DNA of 64,000 nucleotides from Plazaster borealis (Eukaryota > Echinodermata > Asteroidea > Forcipulatida > Labidiasteridae), in contig CM037460.1 of the NCBI GenBank assembly GCA_021014325.1, forward strand, positions 17,899,486-17,963,485, given 5' to 3'. Each line of letters begins with the position of its first letter. The first letter of the stretch is position 1. The notes below the pieces were generated by a model. The model searched no databases. It saw nothing but the letters and a program-made list of their open reading frames with translations, and was not told the origin of the DNA. A program made the position numbers and the translations under genes. Positions 1 through 13,000 of the stretch are shown here, one piece after another.

Positions 1-112
1 TGATTTTTTTCTTCAAAATGCATTATACTATCTAAAGCTGCTGTACTTACCAAGTAAAGTTTTTATTGCCATTTTCAGAGTCATAACCAAACGTATATAC
101 AAACCCTTTAAC
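1..112 (+). mobile_element. MITE-2 3' end, cut by window edge
   Basis: 'aatgcattatactatc-aaagc' to 'aaaccctttaa' matches the ends of the 26.8- and 56.3-kb copies. Confidence 0.7.
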
Positions 113-928
113 AAACTGAAAAGACGGCGACATAGAAATAGTTTTGCCCTTCCTTAATAACCCAAAGTGACGCAAGCTTGCCAAAAATTAGCTGTAAATA
201 GTAATTGTTAAGGATATTTTTGCATTCATACCAGTTGTGCATAATATATTTTGTTTTTGTAAAAAAATGTTGGTTTTGAATACATTTCAATGCGTCCAAT
301 GTACCATAGATGCCTTACACAACCTGTACTGGGTATGTATTTATGTATATATTTTGCAACTTTGATCACTCGGTTTACTGACAAAAGAAACGCGTCTATG
401 TTTATAAAACAAGTACACAACAAACTTTGTAGTTTTTACTTTACGTAAACAATAAAATGCTTTTGTCCGTTTTTATAATTGTCGGTTGTTTTGTTTGTAT
501 TTTGAAGTCGCAAGTGGCACTACTATTTTTAAGATATCTTGATTATTGTACGGCCATCTTGTTTTTCTGCTTATCATATCAGTGTAAACCGAACCGAGGC
601 TGGAAGTAACAGGTAGTCTGACGCCTTTTTTGTATAATGAATAATAACATTTTCATTAATGTTAATGGAGACAAGAGGTGAGACCACATTGGCTTACAAC
701 ATGATACAGATAACTTACCGTATCTGAAAGCATGGGCGGTAGAGCCTGGGGTGGGGCGGGAGACGTTGTCCCCTAACATTTGGAAAGTTGGCTATTTTGT
801 CCCTCACTTTCAACCAATCTATTTAAAAAAAGAAAAAAAGAAAGAAAGATGTAGTAGGAAGGCATTTCTTTTGATGTATTATTGCCCCCCCCCCCCCCAC
901 GCAGAAGTGTTTCGTCGCTGACTCGAAG

Positions 929-1291
929 GCCCTGTACACGTTTGGAAATTGTCAAAGACCAGTGTTCTCATTTGGTGTATCCCAACATATGCATAAAATA
1001 ACACGCCTGTGAAAATTTGGGCTCAATTGGTCATCGAAGTTGCAAGAAAATGATGAAAGAAAAAACACCCTTGTTGTAGAATTGTGTGCTTTCAGATAGG
1101 AATAAAAACTTCTTGCAAGAATTTTTATTATTTTAGTGAGAAATTACCTCTTTCTCAAAAACTACGTTACTTCAGAGGGAGTCGTTTCCTACAATGTTTT
1201 ATGCTATCAACAGCTCTCCGTTGCTTGTTACCAAGTAAGTTTTTATGCTAATATTTGTTTTGTCATTACCAAACGTGTACGATACCTTTAA
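929..1291 (+). mobile_element. MITE-1 copy
   Basis: About 365 bp with inverted ends (tgtacacgtttgg ... ccaaacgtgtac). Shared body 'gtatcccaacatatgcat', 'gaaattacctctttctcaaa', 'tatcaacagctctccgttgc'. Six copies in the window. Confidence 0.85.
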
Positions 1292-2524
1292 GTGGAACTG
1301 GCGTACTTAACCCTCAAGCAAAACACATTCCAACTTCATAACACTACAACCACCCTTCCAACGATTTCTCAATTTGAGTGTGGTTCATCACTTAGTTATT
1401 TTATCATTTCGCAAATGATACAATTTTTTAGTAATAAATAACACTGGAAAAGAACTCTGAAGTGTATGCACTCACAAATCTCACCAGAACACTAACTAAG
1501 AAACAAGTAACGGCGGTGAAAGAATCCAGCTACCATGTTTTTTCCCCGTTCATATAGGAGTGCACAAGAAACAAAACCAATGTTTTTGGAAATTTAATGA
1601 TGTGGTCATTACTACCAACCGGAACACCTTCTTTACCTAAATTAAATACAATGATTTCCGAAGGAATATGTTAATTAACACCTACGTGAAACAAATATTT
1701 TGTATCCCTGCTGAGTGATGTGGTGTACCGCCGGAAGGACAAATCTAGAGGGTCCCCCATGGGCAAACTACCCCATGGTAGAAGGCACTCTCCACAACAC
1801 ACTTTTTGTAGGACCTTTCTTTACTTCTTCTATTTCGAGTGGTGTCCTCGGTCATTGATGTTACGACACAGTTATCCCCAGATCTCCCTGTCCCACATGC
1901 ATGTAGATATGTCACCAGCTGTCACAAACCCAGTGTCCCTACTTAGTAAATCAACATAAGTAAGATGACCTCGACTTCTTAGGGCTCGACCTTGCTTAGA
2001 CTTCTAGAGGACAAGCTTGATGGCTGGAAGCTCATTGTGGCGACAGCAGTGCCCTGCAAACTTGACTCTTCTTGCGCAGTTTTTTTTTTGCACTAAGCTT
2101 TACATTCGGATATTTATTTCACAAGGAGTCTAAACATCTACAAATGAAATGTTCAATAAAATCACAAAGATCTGACTTAAATGCTTCTTTTCCGATAAGT
2201 CTGGGAAATGGTTCCAGCTCATACATAGGTCCTTCTGGGATTTTGTTTTAAAAAAGAAGTCTTGGGAAAAGTAGGAAGAATAAATTGACTGGGGACAATA
2301 GTCTATGAGTCCGGGAGAAAATTTTCTTTCCGGCTGCTAGCTCCGCCTTCACTGGAGTCATCATTTGTGTGCTGTAGAGAAAGTATCATCTGGGTGTTGG
2401 CACTGTTCCCTAAAATGCAGACATTATGGGTCAATAACCCCTAAAAACCCCATATAATTCCCCCAAGATTAAAATTAGTGAGACTGGCCTTTCCATGAGC
2501 AATGTTTACACTTTCAGATCTAGT
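1292..2524. other. Intergenic, no gene recognised
   Basis: No gene or known repeat was identified. A 79-codon frame at 1720-1959 has no recognisable domain. Confidence 0.5.
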
Positions 2525-2690
2525 CATAAACCACAAGGGAAACCGACTGGGTAATTTTTAAAATAATTTGGGGCTGAACTAAGAAAAGATTAACGAGAGC
2601 GGGATTTGAACCAACGACCTCCTGATTAATGTGCTGGCGCTCTACCAACCGAGCTATCTAGCCCTATGTTGGCGGTCTCCCTACTTTGTT
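2525..2690 (-). mobile_element. SINE-E copy (tRNA-Asn-like head)
   Basis: On the minus strand, 'agctcggttggtagagcg' (D arm) and 'ggttcaaatcccgctc' (T arm) make a tRNA-like head. No matching acceptor stem is present, so it is not a tRNA gene. Related copies at 25.5 and 34.0 kb. Confidence 0.75.
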
Positions 2691-3389
2691 AATATCTCTG
2701 TTAGGATATCTGCGTTAGGATAAGATTAAATTAACTCAAATTCACCAACCCCTCCATATTAACAGCTGTCGTCAAGGATGGGGGGGGGGGTGGGGGTGGT
2801 ATCTCGGACCTATAAAAAAAAGTGATAGAGGGCGCTGTCGCACACTCTGCTTTCTCATGATGGGATGACTTGACAACAAAGTCACACTGGAAGCATGTTG
2901 GTGATTTACGAATGAAAGTACAATAGAAATAATAAAGACTCAAAAGTGTTGAAGCAGTTTTCATCGTTAAACTTATTTAATTCAATTTCATCTGATAAAG
3001 TACAGTAATTGTCAATTTGTGTAAACAAAAAGAAGGAACCCACTGCTCTTACATATACATATGAGGCCCCCTCATTTATAGTTTATAAGTTCCCCCCACC
3101 CTCCCTGTTTTCTTTTTTTGTACTTAACCAAGTTTAATCAACAGGTCTCCTTCACTCTTAGAAAGGTACATTTTGTATGACCCTGGTGACCCCTTCTTGA
3201 AAGTGGACTGTCCCTGAGCCAGAGGATGCAGTGGTGTGGTTGGTGGGGTTTAGCATGCCTTAGTGCTGTTATTCCCACCAATTAACCCGCTGCTTCCTCT
3301 GTTTCCCTCTCCTTTTCAGTCGGTAAAAAAAGAACATTACAAACCATCCTTTACAAACGTGTCAGAAGTGGGATTACCGACATCACAAT
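2691..3389. other. Intergenic before the retroelement
   Basis: Contains a poly-G run near 2780 and a polypyrimidine stretch before 3320. Probably the 5' leader of the retroelement from about 3300; no LTR was seen. Confidence 0.4.
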
Positions 3390-5561
3390 GAATGGAGAGA
3401 AGGCAGCAGGAGGAAAAGCTGGGGCGGCCCCAGCAATCAATCAAGTAGCTTATGTGCCGTTTGACTTCAGAGTGGGAGTCTTCGTCGGGCGCTCTCAAAG
3501 CCCAAATGACTGTTATGTGGAAGAGTGGGTGAGAGATATGAAGTCCCTGTTCCAGTCATAGCAGACCCCAGCCGACCAGCGGTCCCAACTCCTGATGAAA
3601 TATCTGTCGGGATAAGCCAAGAGAGTTGTGTTGGTCCTGGAACCAGATGATAGAGAGGACAGCCAGGTGGTCTTGGAGCGACTCCTAGAAGTCTACGGTG
3701 ATAAAACACCAACTTCTTCACTTCTTCAGACCTTCCACAGTAGGAAGCAGAGGAGAGAGGAGACAGTGAGAGAGTTCTCCCTCGCTCTCCAAGAGATCGC
3801 CAGCCGAATGAAGAAACGTGACCCGAGGCCCTGGCTAAGCAAGATGAGATGCTGAGAGACCGATTCGTCCAAGGTCTCCAGAATCAGGAAGTTCTGAGGT
3901 CCCGTAGATCAGATCTTCGGCGGAAGCCAACTCTAAAGTTCAATGATGTACTGGCTGAAGCGCTTCACCTGACGGCTGACCATGAGGAGAGTGTCAATGT
4001 GCATGCTGTGGCGTCACGCTTGGAGAATCCTCAGCCCCCAGCCCTTTTAAAGACCTTGCAAGACGCTGTACAGAGGACTGTCGAGCAGCAAAGAGAAATG
4101 GCAGAAATGGTGTCTGCCATGAGGAAAGAGCTAAACCAGTTGTGCATCAATTCACCCAGAGGACCCTACCAGAAAAGGGCAAGACGACAACCCAGATGGG
4201 ACGACCAAGGGAACCCAATCTGTTTGAATTGCGACAAACCAGGCCACAAGGCTCGTGAGTGCCCAGAGAACAGAAAGCGATACATGACCCAACCTCCCCA
4301 GAACCAGGGTTACTACCAGAGTTACTACCCAGAAGCCACCACCGTTAAACTAGGATGTTCCAGTGTCGAGAGCCAGACACTGGAACACCCTAACATATCT
4401 CAACATAGGTCCGTTGCACCGGATGAGGCAGTAGGGGACTGTTTGTATGTTGATGTTTCCATGGGAGGAGTTATCGTCCCCAGCATGTTGGACACCGGAT
4501 CACAGGTCTCCACCATTTCAGATAAGCTATTCAAAAAGCACTTCCATAACAACCTCAACTCTAACAGCCTGGCTAACCCGCTCATCCGTCTTGTGGCAGC
4601 TAAAGGCCTAGATATCCCGTATCAAGGAGTAGTTGAGCTTAACATCAGCCTGATGGGATGCAACATTGAGAAAGCAGTGTTCTTTGTTCTCAGAGAGTCA
4701 ACTACTACAAGTACATGTATCATTGGCATGAACATACTCCGCAGATGCCAAGATGTCCTTTTCAAGAACCCTCACTCAACCCATTTCCAGTCCAAACCAC
4801 AATCACGGCCGATACAGACGTGGCAGCGACTACTAAAGACCGTGGAAGCAGATACATGTACTCCCATTTCTCGTGCCGGAGACAGTGACGACCCCATTAG
4901 CTTTGTGTATGCTGCTAACCCCCGACCCATTGTGATTCCTGGGGGTACAGAAGTCATAGTCCCTGGGAGCTTCCATCAGTCACCATCCAGCAGAGGTCCA
5001 GTCCTCGTAGAACCAACAGCTGCAAAATTCTTACCAAAGCACTTGATGGTAGCCCGTGCAGTTTGCATGATCTGTGATGGTCGCGTTCCAATGAGAGTTG
5101 CCAACCCTAAACGGTGGGACGTAAAAGTACATCATGGAATGCGACTGGCCCAATTTAGTGATGTCACTGAAGTTCTGCATCCCCAGAGTCAGCCATCCCC
5201 CCTTGAGTTAATAGAGCTTGGACTTCATGAAGTAGAGGTGCGTCTTGAAGAGGAGCCAGATGTATACCCAAAGATGACCCCTGAGGAACTCCCGATACCA
5301 GTGAACGTTGACAAAGAAGCACTATCGATATCTGAATTCGAGCAACTCAGCTCTCTTCTTCACTGGCACAGGGATGTTTTCTCTAGGAGTGATGATGACT
5401 TTGGGAAGACAACAACTGTCCAGCACACCATCCCCACCACAACCGCTAGGCCCATCAAAGACCGTTATCGTAGAATTCCCCCACATCTATACCAAGAAGT
5501 GAAGGATCACCTGATGACACTGCTAGGAAAAGGGGTGGTCCAGGAAAGCACGAGTCCATGA
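3390..5561 (+). pseudogene. Ty3/gypsy-type retroelement, gag-protease-RT start, broken
   Basis: The gag-like part begins near 3390. It is interrupted by in-frame stops (about 3559 and 3614) and changes frame at about 3850. From 3849 a 570-codon frame contains a coiled-coil-like segment, a CCHC zinc knuckle (CLNCDKPGHKAREC), an aspartic protease motif (LDTGSQVSTIS) and the first part of reverse transcriptase (TARPIKDRYRRIPP ... GVVQESTSP). RT ends there in a stop, and RNase H and integrase are missing. No flanking long terminal repeats were recognised. This is a dead, truncated copy just beyond the 3' end of RPUSD2. Confidence 0.85.
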
Positions 5562-5805
5562 CCGAGTGACTTAATCCCAAAATATACCGACACCTGAGAG
5601 GGGAACACAGATCTTTTGTCGATGGCAAGCCTTATCTGCTTGTGATAATTTAACACTTTAAAACTCATTACTTTTGTCGTCGAATGTTATACCTTATAGC
5701 CATGATTCTGGTACAAGAGCATGATTCTCTGAATCTCTTGTTAATATCCGTCAATAGAGGGCCTGGTCAGATTGCAGCTGGTGGAAATTTCCGGAGTTTA
5801 TGAAG

Positions 5806-7024
5806 TTAGTCTGATGGGGAAGTAACAGCTGTTGTCCTCTGTATATGTTCCTCTGCCCACTTGGGTAATGGGGTGATGAATTCAAAGTCTGGTCCCTGAA
5901 CACAAAGACAAACAAATTAAAGATTTGTTGAAATGGTTATTTAGAAATGTGGCCTGTTGAACCACCTGAGGACAAGACAAATGTCCATAGGGTCCAACTA
6001 GCTCGTTCATTCTTTCCAACATATTCATGTAAAGATAGCATGCACAGATAGTAATATTTTATGTGTTCATAACATTTACCACAAGATGGGGCTTGGAGAG
6101 GGCACTCCTATCCGCCCTTTGCACAGTCAGCCATTTGCGTGTAGAGCCTCGACTTGGGGACAGCAGTGAATAGAAGCATTATATAACTCTGTATTGTCAC
6201 GGTAATGTGATGACATTCATCCATGCATAAATACAATACAAATGAAGCATGAAGTCGAGGCTCTACACGCACATGCAGGTCTGTGCAAAGGGTCAATAGT
6301 CTTGAGCACAACCAAAGCCTTATTAAAACTAAGATATGTACTGGTGAAAATCCTAGCAGATTAGTGAAAAGGGTAAGTTTACAAATAAAAAAAACCCCAC
6401 TAATCCTTGGCTTACTTTATAAGACAAAGCATGTAGATACATGATCATCTCCTCAGGTGTCGGGTCTCTTAGTTTCAGCTTGCATTCTCTGCACATGTCC
6501 TGCACAAGCTGGCGTCGGTCTTCCTCCTTCATTGATATCTCGGACTCTAGAGGGCGCTCTGCTCCGCCATCAGTCGCTGCAGCTCCAGACGGCTGACATG
6601 ATGAGTCCCCATCAACCTGTAGTTCACTTACTCCGATCTGATTCGGGTCATTGACAGACGCACTACTGCATCGCTGATCTGCTGTATCTTCAGTCCGTTC
6701 AGCAATGCTGCCCTCGGTGTCCACATCATGCTCAGTCTGAGACTCACTAGTTCTGTTCTCATCTGTAACACTAGCTTCTGTGTTTTTGGTTCCAGCTTCC
6801 GTCTCATCTGCATTACTGTGTGAAGCGTTCACAGACTGTGTATCTTTTGACGGGGCTTCAGACTTCTCATCTGATGCAGCGCCCTCTATTGAAGCACTCT
6901 CATCGGTTTGCTGATCGTCGTTGACGAGACGACTTCTTGTTGATTTGACAAAGTCTTCTGGATCATGGATGACTTGAGACTCTAGCTCAGCCGAGTGCTG
7001 TTTAATCAGCTCATTTAAGAGCTC
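5806..7024 (-). CDS. RPUSD2: RPUSD2 C-terminal exons 10-11
   Basis: Exon 10 (6416-7024, 203 codons) is a long acidic, Ser/Thr-rich linker ending in [26 protein letters not shown]. Its two paired cysteines match the conserved tail of animal RPUSD2. Exon 11 (5806-5895) supplies [17 protein letters not shown] and the stop. The intron between them contains a 41-bp inverted-repeat element (6116-6291). Confidence 0.88.
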
Positions 7025-10000
7025 CTATAAAACAGAAAAGTCAAATCTTGCATCAGTGATTAAATCCCTCCTGTTCAATTAAAGATAGGGTCATACTTTG
7101 GTAATGACCCTGAAAAGAAACTGTAATTTTTATCCGAAAGCCTACTTGTTATAAAGATGGTAGAAAGCCATCTGCAAAATTTGCCTGAAGTGGAAATAAA
7201 TAGAAGTAAATAAAAGAATGTCAAAAAATTTGAATCTCCAAAGATCGCCTTCAAGTGCCTTTTGGAGATTCAAATTTCCGTGGTGTCTGTTTGTGAATGA
7301 GGCCAGATATACAGTTAGGACTCGCTGTAACCTCAATATACATGGTTAGATTTTAGGTTCTTGATGAAAATACAGTGAGTTTTCTCAAAAAGTAGATGCT
7401 GTATTCTGCTGAAACTTTCACAGGTGACTTTTATTGTATCTTTCTTGATAATTTTGCCTATAAATCAGCATTACGTTGACAACAGCCAATCTATGACCCT
7501 ACCTTTAAATTCCACACAACAAAAAATACAAAATATTATATAGGATACAAAGAATAATGTAAGAAAGTGCAAGGAGGCAAGGATCTGATAAGCTAAATCT
7601 TGTAGTGGCTTGCCTTTAAGAGAGGTCAATCTACATGTACATAAGCAAGATAGGAACACAAATCAGAGGCTATTCAATGGTAGACTAAACAAGAACACCA
7701 AACAGCAAAAATCAGACATGCAAAAAGAAAGCATACGCCAGCACATCATACTGCACTGAGCAAAGCAGTTGCATACATGTACGCAATGTTCTCCCTTAAC
7801 ACAATACAATACAATACAATAAAATGTTATAGTCCCTGTATGAGAAATTTCTTTGGCCTTTTACATAAAAACACACCAAACATTAAAAACACACAACAAT
7901 AAACACCGAAGTAAAAAATATTAAACAGAAAACATAAGAGACAAGTGGTCCGCTGGCCAAATGCTAGTTTAAACACCGAAAGACCAGTCAAAATTCTGTC
8001 CAACTAGTCCGACTAGCTAGTTCACCGAGCTCCCACTGCTACATGTAAACCACTGATTGTTCATATTGCTTCCAACTACAAAAAGTAGCTAAATGTAAGC
8101 ATACAACAAATGTGCTTACCAGTGTAAGGTTATAAGCCAAATACCATGTAACATGTGCAGTGGTATAACAAGACTTTTGAATTTGGGGGGGAAATAGGGG
8201 GGCAAAGCCATAATTGTTGTATTTATTTATTATTCTTATTATTATTCTTTTCTTTTTTGTGGGGGGATAAGGGAGAAGCTATTTAAAGGCACTGAACACG
8301 TTTGGTAATTGTCAAAGACCAGTGATCTCACTTGGTGTATCCCAACATATGCATAAAATAACAAGCCTGTGAAAATTTGGGCTCAATTGGTCATTGAAGT
8401 TGCAAGAAAATGATGAAAGAAAAAACACCCTTGTTGTACAAGTTTGTGTGCTTTCAGATGGGAATAAAAACTTCTTGCAAGAAGTTTTTATTATTTTAGC
8501 GAGAAATTACCTCTTTCTCAAAAACTACGTTACTTCAGAGGGAGTCGTTTCTCACAATGTTTTATACTATCAACAGCTCTCCGTTGCTCGTTACCAAGTA
8601 ACTTTTTATGCTAATATATATTTTGAGTAATTACCAGACGTGTACAGTGCCTTTAATGAACCAAACCATTCACTTGTGCCCTTTTGTGGCGTAAGATTCA
8701 ACCAGGGAGTAGAACTTACCTGTTCTGTTCTGTGAGGTATGTCACCCCCTTTACCAAGCTGCGGGCCCCATACTGGGTTGTTATACAGAGGGTCATTAAC
8801 GATGGGGTACCCTAGGTACTGAAGATGAACACGAATCTGGTGCATACGACCTGTGTGAGGAAAACCTGTGAGGAAAAAAAAGGAAAAAAAGCATCAATCT
8901 TTCCACGTCCCATATTTTTTTTTCTTTTTTTTTTCTGGACATGGCAAAATATGAAATAAAGGAATCATCACAATCACTATAAAACGAAGGGTTTGTGTGA
9001 TTTCAATGTTTTTAATTGTTTTGTTAAACCAATTTAACTCCTAGATGACATTTTCTGTAAACATTTTCAAAAAACTAAAATGCAGTGTAGCCTAAGTAAA
9101 TATTTGAAGAATTGTTCTTGTTTTTCCAATATAAATAAACCTATAAATTTGAAAAAATATCAGCTGAAAAATTGGGGAGCCAAATTTGACTGAAAAGATC
9201 ATTGAAAAAGACTGTTTTTTATTATTACATACGTAGGGTCGGGCAGGGACTGTCAAATTTGTTTTGGTTTTATGTGGTCTTATATGAACGTGCTTACATT
9301 TCACGATGCTGGTGTGACCATCATAGCTGAGGCGTTTGAAGTGGGTCTTGCATTCTTTGCCGGTAGGGCCCACCCTGCACACGCCGATCTTATGTGACAC
9401 GGTGACGATAGGTTCCAAACAATCAACGGGGTCGCTGTGCACAAGAAACAACAGAGTAAATCTCTTACATGGAACATTACAAACAACAAATCTGACCACA
9501 TATTAAATACATTTTCAAAGGAACAACAAAGTGAATTTCTTGCATAAAACATTACAAACAACAAAATTGATACACAAAACAAACAAATACATTTTCATGG
9601 AACAACTATTGTACGAGACAAATAAAAAAACAAACAATAACGGATTCAGCAGTGGGCACATCGTGGGCGATTCCTGGGTTTTTAGGATGAATCAAAATGC
9701 CCAGTGAAAATGTTACCGTGTGAGTGTTCAACACTAATAAGCTCCAGCCACAATACATAACGTGTACATTCAGGCCTTGCACTTAAGCTTTTTGTAAAGT
9801 AGCCCACCAGGCTAGTAAACTGTGCGTTTCACTTGCCCAAAGAAAGTTTTAGCAGCCCAGATTCGAAACCTGTATTGTCATCAATGTGTCTTTCTGATGT
9901 ATTAATGGTAGCGATCACAACCAGCTTAATGGTCAAACGAACGAAGGTACATTCACTTTTAAAATATATTATTTACATCTGTAAAGGAAGAAATATGAGC

Positions 10001-13000
10001 ATTTTAAAACAAGTAGGTTGCACAGTTTTCCAAATGATACCATATTGAAGCATACCAAATGAGATAAATCTACTCCTAGTGCCTGTTCAAATAAAAACAG
10101 TTTACATATAAATGTCGTGGCCGAGCGGTCTAGTTCACTGGACCAAAGCTCTGGTATTGTCAGCAGCAGAGTGTGGGTTCGAATCCCGGTCATGACACTT
10201 GTGCCCTTGAGCGAGGCACTTAACCATAAATGCTTCGTAAAAAGTTGTGAAGGTAGCGCATTCTACTCTACCAGCCAGGCTCCTAGTGGATGATACCCAT
10301 GCCTACATCCTTACGGACTGTGAAGGGGGTAACCCTGTTTCAGCCCCAGGGGTAGATGGCACTGTGCACCTGGTGACAGTCGATTTGGGTGGACAGCCAT
10401 GGTAGTTAAGTGTAGCCCTCACCTTGAAGTGGCCGTCCAGCCTTGTGATAATAGGTGATACCTCATTAAAAATAAATTTTAAAATAAAATAAAAATGTTA
10501 AAACTGTGTACAAGGTTCTTTTCCCATTAGATTCTGGGCCCAATTTCATAGAGCTGCTTAAGCACAAAAAGTAGCTTACCAGAGTTATGCATACCAGAAC
10601 AACAGGGTTACCAGCCAAAATACCATGTCACATGTACAATTTGTGACTGGTATCCTGCTCATTTCTGCTAAGCTGAAAATTGTTAAGCAATGTTTTCTGC
10701 TTAAGCAGCTCTATGAAATTGGGCCCTGGTCATGCAGCTGCATACTGAAACTTTACCTTGGGAATTCTCCAACCACTTTACAAAGATACGTCTTGGTGAG
10801 TTTTCTCTCCCGAACATAAGCGTCAATCCGCTGTGAAACTTCACGAGTCCTACACCAGAACAAATATTAAGACTTTTTTAGTTTTTTGTTTTTTTTAGTT
10901 TTAACAAATATGACTCACATTCCCAAATGTAAGTTTCCGAAGGAAACACAATCTAATTGAGATGCTTTACATTTTGGAAAAATGTATCTCCCTTACAGGT
11001 GAATTTCTAACTCATGGGAATTTAAGCAGAAACGCTTACCTTTATGGCCTAAATGCAAATAATAATTCAGGCCTGGAATTTCATCTTTGGGAGGGCGAGG
11101 CTGATTTCATTTTGCGAAGGGTACTTCCATATGGAAAAAACTTGTCAGCACAACGTACCACAGGGACGTTGCAACCACACAGGTCCCTCACTGCAGGGTT
11201 TTTATAATATACAATTTGTGGGTAAAAATACTGAATAGGACAAGTTGAAGTTCCTACCTTGCAAACATGAGCAGTCCTGAGGTTAACCTGTCCAGACGGT
11301 GTATCGCTAAAACACAGAAAACATATCATGATTTTCTTTTATCAAGATATTTTGATAATGCACTTCTTATTAGCATTTTAAATATGCTTAAAGGCATCGT
11401 ACACGTTTGGTAATTGTCAGAGACCAGCGTTCTCACTTGGTGTATCCCAACATATGCATAAAATAACAAGCCTGTGAAAATTTGGGCTCAATTGGTCATC
11501 GAAGTTGCTAGAAAATGATGAAAGAAAATACACCCTTGTTGTACAAAGTTGTGTGCTTTCAGTTAGAAAAAACTTCTTGCAAGAAGTTTTTATTATTTTA
11601 GTGAGAAATTACCTCTTTCTCAAAAACTATGTTACTTCAGAGGGAGTCGTTACCTACAATGTTTTATACTATCAACAGCTCTCTGTTGCTCGTTACCAAG
11701 TCAGTTTTTATGTTAATATTTATTTTGAGTAATTACCAAACGTGTACGATGCCTTTAACGCGCATCTCTTTATTTTTAAGACAGGTATGCAGAGCTATGT
11801 TGGAATGATGAGACTCATTCATGTAGACTCATTCATGAAAGGGTTAACAAGGTGATGCAGCACAATCTGCAGCCAACCATAGTCCAATTTCATGGCTCTG
11901 CTTACCACGGAATTCTGTGCTTACCAAGCCCTGTAAAGCACATAATTCTATGGTATGTAAGTGTAGAATTCTACGGTAAGCAGAGCAATGAAATTGGGAC
12001 CATTCCAGAAACACCAGGGCAAACCCCTTCTCTTGAGGAGAAATGCTCTATGGTATGTAAGCGCAGAATTCTACGGTAAGCAGAGCCATGAAATTGGGAC
12101 CATTCCAGAAACACCGGGGCAAACCCCTTCTCTTGAGGAGAAATGCGCTGGGTTCTTTTAAGTGCATTACACGACACATGGGTCCAACAACTTTACATCC
12201 CAAATGAAGGTTGAAGAAACTATGGTTAAGCGTCTTGCTCAAGGACACAAATGCTGTGACCGGGACCCAAACCCACACTCTGACAACACCAGAGCTTGAG
12301 TGCACTAGACCACTCTGCCACGACACTCCATGGCCCAGAGGTCTATTGCTTCTGAGCTTCTTGATCACTAACCTTAACTCTCTGGAGTGTTTTAATAATA
12401 ATAATAATAATAATAATACCAGGTATTTATAAAGCGCTCTAACTAACAGGGGAAAGTACCACAGCGCTGTACACACAAAAAAACAAAAAGCAAAGAATAA
12501 ACAAAAGGCAAACAAATCAGTTGAACAAGTGGGTTTTGAGACATTTCTTGAAGACTGCTAGTGAGCTAGAGTGGCGGATGCTGTAAGGTAAATTATTCCA
12601 GAGTTTGGGGGCAGCAGCGTGGAAGCTTTTTTCCCCAGTAGTGGTGCATGTTCTCCGGGGGATGGCAAGTAGTCTGGTGTCGGTAGATGACCGGAGGTAT
12701 CTGTTAGGTTTGTACAACTGGATGAGATCCATTAGGTATGAAGGCGCAGAGGCGGTATTGAGACATTTGAAGACCAGGGTAAGTATTTTAAAGTTGATCC
12801 GGTTTGAGACTGTCAGCCAGTGAAGATCGTGAAGAATGGGAGTTACTCTGTCATATTTCTGGGCCTGGTAGATCAGTTTAGCTGCACGATTTTGGAGCCG
12901 TTGAAGGCGTTGACAGTCCACAGATGATATTCCATAGAGGAGAGAGTTTTACTGGGATCCTACCTCACTCTAACAAAATCCAACACACGGTAAAGCAACA

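Noticed and set aside
2597..2667. A tRNA-Asn-like gene on the minus strand
   Set aside because: The acceptor arms do not pair, and the same sequence recurs with a common body at 25.6 and 34.1 kb.
3390..5640. An active retrotransposon or domesticated gag gene
   Set aside because: Two stops and a frame change in gag, RT cut short, and no integrase or LTRs.
8843..8852. RPUSD2 exon 9 acceptor at the downstream AG
   Set aside because: It would drop the conserved HTG of the TGR.HQIRVH motif; the AG 13 bases upstream fits the family.
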